Source: Lachnospiraceae bacterium AC2031
GTDB lineage: Bacteria; Bacillota; Clostridia; Lachnospirales; Lachnospiraceae
Reading direction: 5' to 3'
DNA: 64,000 nucleotides
Assembly: GCA_000687975.1 (NCBI GenBank)
Contig: JIAB01000001.1
Location: 2,642,001-2,706,000, forward strand
The translations under genes and the position numbers were made by a program. The notes beneath the pieces are model-generated. The model was not told where the DNA came from and made no database searches. It worked only from the letters and a program-made list of their open reading frames with translations. Position 1 is the stretch's first letter. Every line of letters begins with the position of its first letter. Positions 62,715-64,000 of the stretch are shown here, in pieces.

Positions 62715-64000
62715 ATTTCAGATAGAATTTAATAAGATACAGGATATGTGGGCAGAACTTGCTGCAACAGATTCTGCAAAGGAACGTATAAGGGAAGTAA
62801 AGGTTATCCTTGATGAGAAGGAACTTAGGAAAGAACTTCGTGATACAACAGATGCCCGTGATATGGTTGAGAAGCTTGGTACACCTCCTCTTCAGAATGT
62901 AAATGAACTTAGTGAAGTGATCACTGTTGTTGAGAAAGGCGACTGTCTGACTCCTTACCAGCTGGAGAGAGTAGAAAATGTACTTGTTGTTATCGAACGA
63001 CTTCGAAGCTATCTTTCCAGAGGAAAGCAGTATAATAATCCATTGGCTTACTATGATGAGAACTTAGATTCTATGGATTATCTAAGAGATGAGATAGTAC
63101 GTCAGATTCGAAATGAGATGGTGGATGACAGGGCTACAAAGGAACTGTTCGAAATCAGAACAAGTATGATCGAAGCTGAGAATAAGATGAAGCAGAAGGC
63201 GGAGCAGATCATAAGAAGTCATAAGGACTGTATGGCAGACAGCTTCTACTCGCTGAGAAGTGGACGCGTGTGTGTTCCAGTAAAGAAGGAATACAAGTTT
63301 AAGGTGCCAGGAAGCGTAATAGATAAGTCAGCTTCGGGTAGTACACTCTTTGTTGAGCCAGAAGGAGTTTCAAGATATTTTGAAGAAATGGAACTCCTAA
63401 AGATAGACGAAGAGAATGAGGTTTATAAGATTCTTTATACTCTTACCGCTATGGTTGCTGATTCCACAGAAGCACTGAAAGAGAATATGAGAATGATGGA
63501 GAAGCTGGATTATATATTCTCGAAGGGTAAGCTGAGTATTGATCTGGACTGCACCGAACCTCATATTAATCTGGATAGAAGAATTAAGCTAAAGGAAGCA
63601 AGACATCCGCTGATGGATAAAGCAGTAAATGTTCCTCTTGATTTTTCTTTGGGAGAATCAGATGAAGATACAGGAGAAGCGGAGAAGATCAGAGGTGTTG
63701 TGATAACTGGACCTAATACTGGTGGAAAAACTGTAGCAATTAAGACAGCAATGCTGGCCTGCTATATGGCTCAGTGTGGTCTTCATGTTACAGCTAAGGA
63801 AGCTGATGTATGTATGAACAGCAATTACCTGTGTGATATTGGAGATGGCCAGAACCTTTCGGAGAATCTTTCAACATTTTCAGCGCATATTAAAAACGTG
63901 CTGGATATATTGAAGAAGGTAAATAGAGAAAGCTTTGTTATCATGGATGAGCTGGGCTCTGGAACAGATCCTACTGAAGGTATGGGAATTGCAGTTGCAA
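62704..64000 (+). CDS. mutS2: MutS2-like DNA-binding ATPase, N-terminal part
   Basis: The gene runs off the right edge; 432 codons are visible with no stop. It shows the MutS core region with a helical clamp, Walker A GPNTGGKT (about residue 341) and Walker B FVIMDELGSGTDP, followed by the start of the dimer region. MutS2 lacks the mismatch-reading domain of MutS, as here, and acts on recombination intermediates or stalled ribosomes. The Smr nuclease domain usual at the C terminus would lie outside. AAGGAG precedes the ATG at 62704. Confidence 0.88.
   Translation, partial: MNTEFQIEFNKIQDMWAELAATDSAKERIREVKVILDEKELRKELRDTTDARDMVEKLGTPPLQNVNELSEVITVVEKGDCLTPYQLERVENVLVVIERLRSYLSRGKQYNNPLAYYDENLDSMDYLRDEIVRQIRNEMVDDRATKELFEIRTSMIEAENKMKQKAEQIIRSHKDCMADSFYSLRSGRVCVPVKKEYKFKVPGSVIDKSASGSTLFVEPEGVSRYFEEMELLKIDEENEVYKILYTLTAMVADSTEALKENMRMMEKLDYIFSKGKLSIDLDCTEPHINLDRRIKLKEARHPLMDKAVNVPLDFSLGESDEDTGEAEKIRGVVITGPNTGGKTVAIKTAMLACYMAQCGLHVTAKEADVCMNSNYLCDIGDGQNLSENLSTFSAHIKNVLDILKKVNRESFVIMDELGSGTDPTEGMGIAVA

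Overview
The window is AT-rich DNA with strong GGAGG-type ribosome binding sites and frequent GTG/TTG starts. It carries a large Bacillus-type SRP RNA, an NADP-type glutamate dehydrogenase, a phosphoketolase, mutS2 and many LytTR/DUF3021 genes. Together these point to a low-GC Gram-positive of class Clostridia, most likely Lachnospiraceae. The genus cannot be fixed from the sequence alone.

Layout. 0-11.5 kb is housekeeping and envelope: the end of rsmA, tadA, SRP RNA, an HD hydrolase, a G3E GTPase, an EAL phosphodiesterase, glpK, a teichoic-acid-type glycerophosphotransferase and two membrane proteins. 11.5-15.2 kb holds a two-component system and gdhA. 15.2-18.3 kb holds a PadR-controlled Fe-S/flavodoxin operon and a DNA alkylation repair gene. 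18.3-21.5 kb has a membrane protein and xfp on the minus strand. 21.8-27.1 kb has an ECF sigma factor with a membrane partner, a divergent MocR regulator/aminotransferase pair and a radical SAM repair protein. 27.1-34.7 kb is a Bce-like module (regulator, kinase, ABC ATPase, FtsX permease) ending in a serine hydrolase. 34.8-37.3 kb has a membrane ferredoxin convergent with a diguanylate cyclase. 37.5-44.7 kb is an ABC exporter, LytTR, DUF3021, a DHH phosphoesterase and a 1022-residue membrane TIR/beta-propeller protein. 44.8-53.2 kb holds two more ABC exporter/two-component modules. 53.4-61.5 kb holds two further LytTR/DUF3021 modules, one with an intact and one with a remnant CPBP protease. 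They flank an NSS transporter and two nested IS3-family elements. 61.5-64 kb holds a candidate structured RNA, a methyltransferase and the start of mutS2.

Themes. Four ABC exporter systems, three of them with dedicated two-component pairs, suggest sensing and removal of antimicrobial peptides. Three LytTR-DUF3021 cassettes are a second recurring control unit. The most system-like locus is the coupled DHH phosphoesterase and transmembrane TIR-propeller pair. The TIR retains the catalytic-type glutamate, and the propeller is predicted outside the membrane, which would suit a surface sensor driving nucleotide signalling. Non-coding features of most interest are: a 36-bp element shared by two distant small-membrane-protein genes at nearly equal distance from their starts; a 67-bp leader element duplicated before two other genes; four direct repeats spaced 22-23 bp; an IS inserted in the loop of an intrinsic terminator; and a multi-helix RNA candidate near 61.6 kb. 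All annotation here is by reading the sequence; no database search was run.
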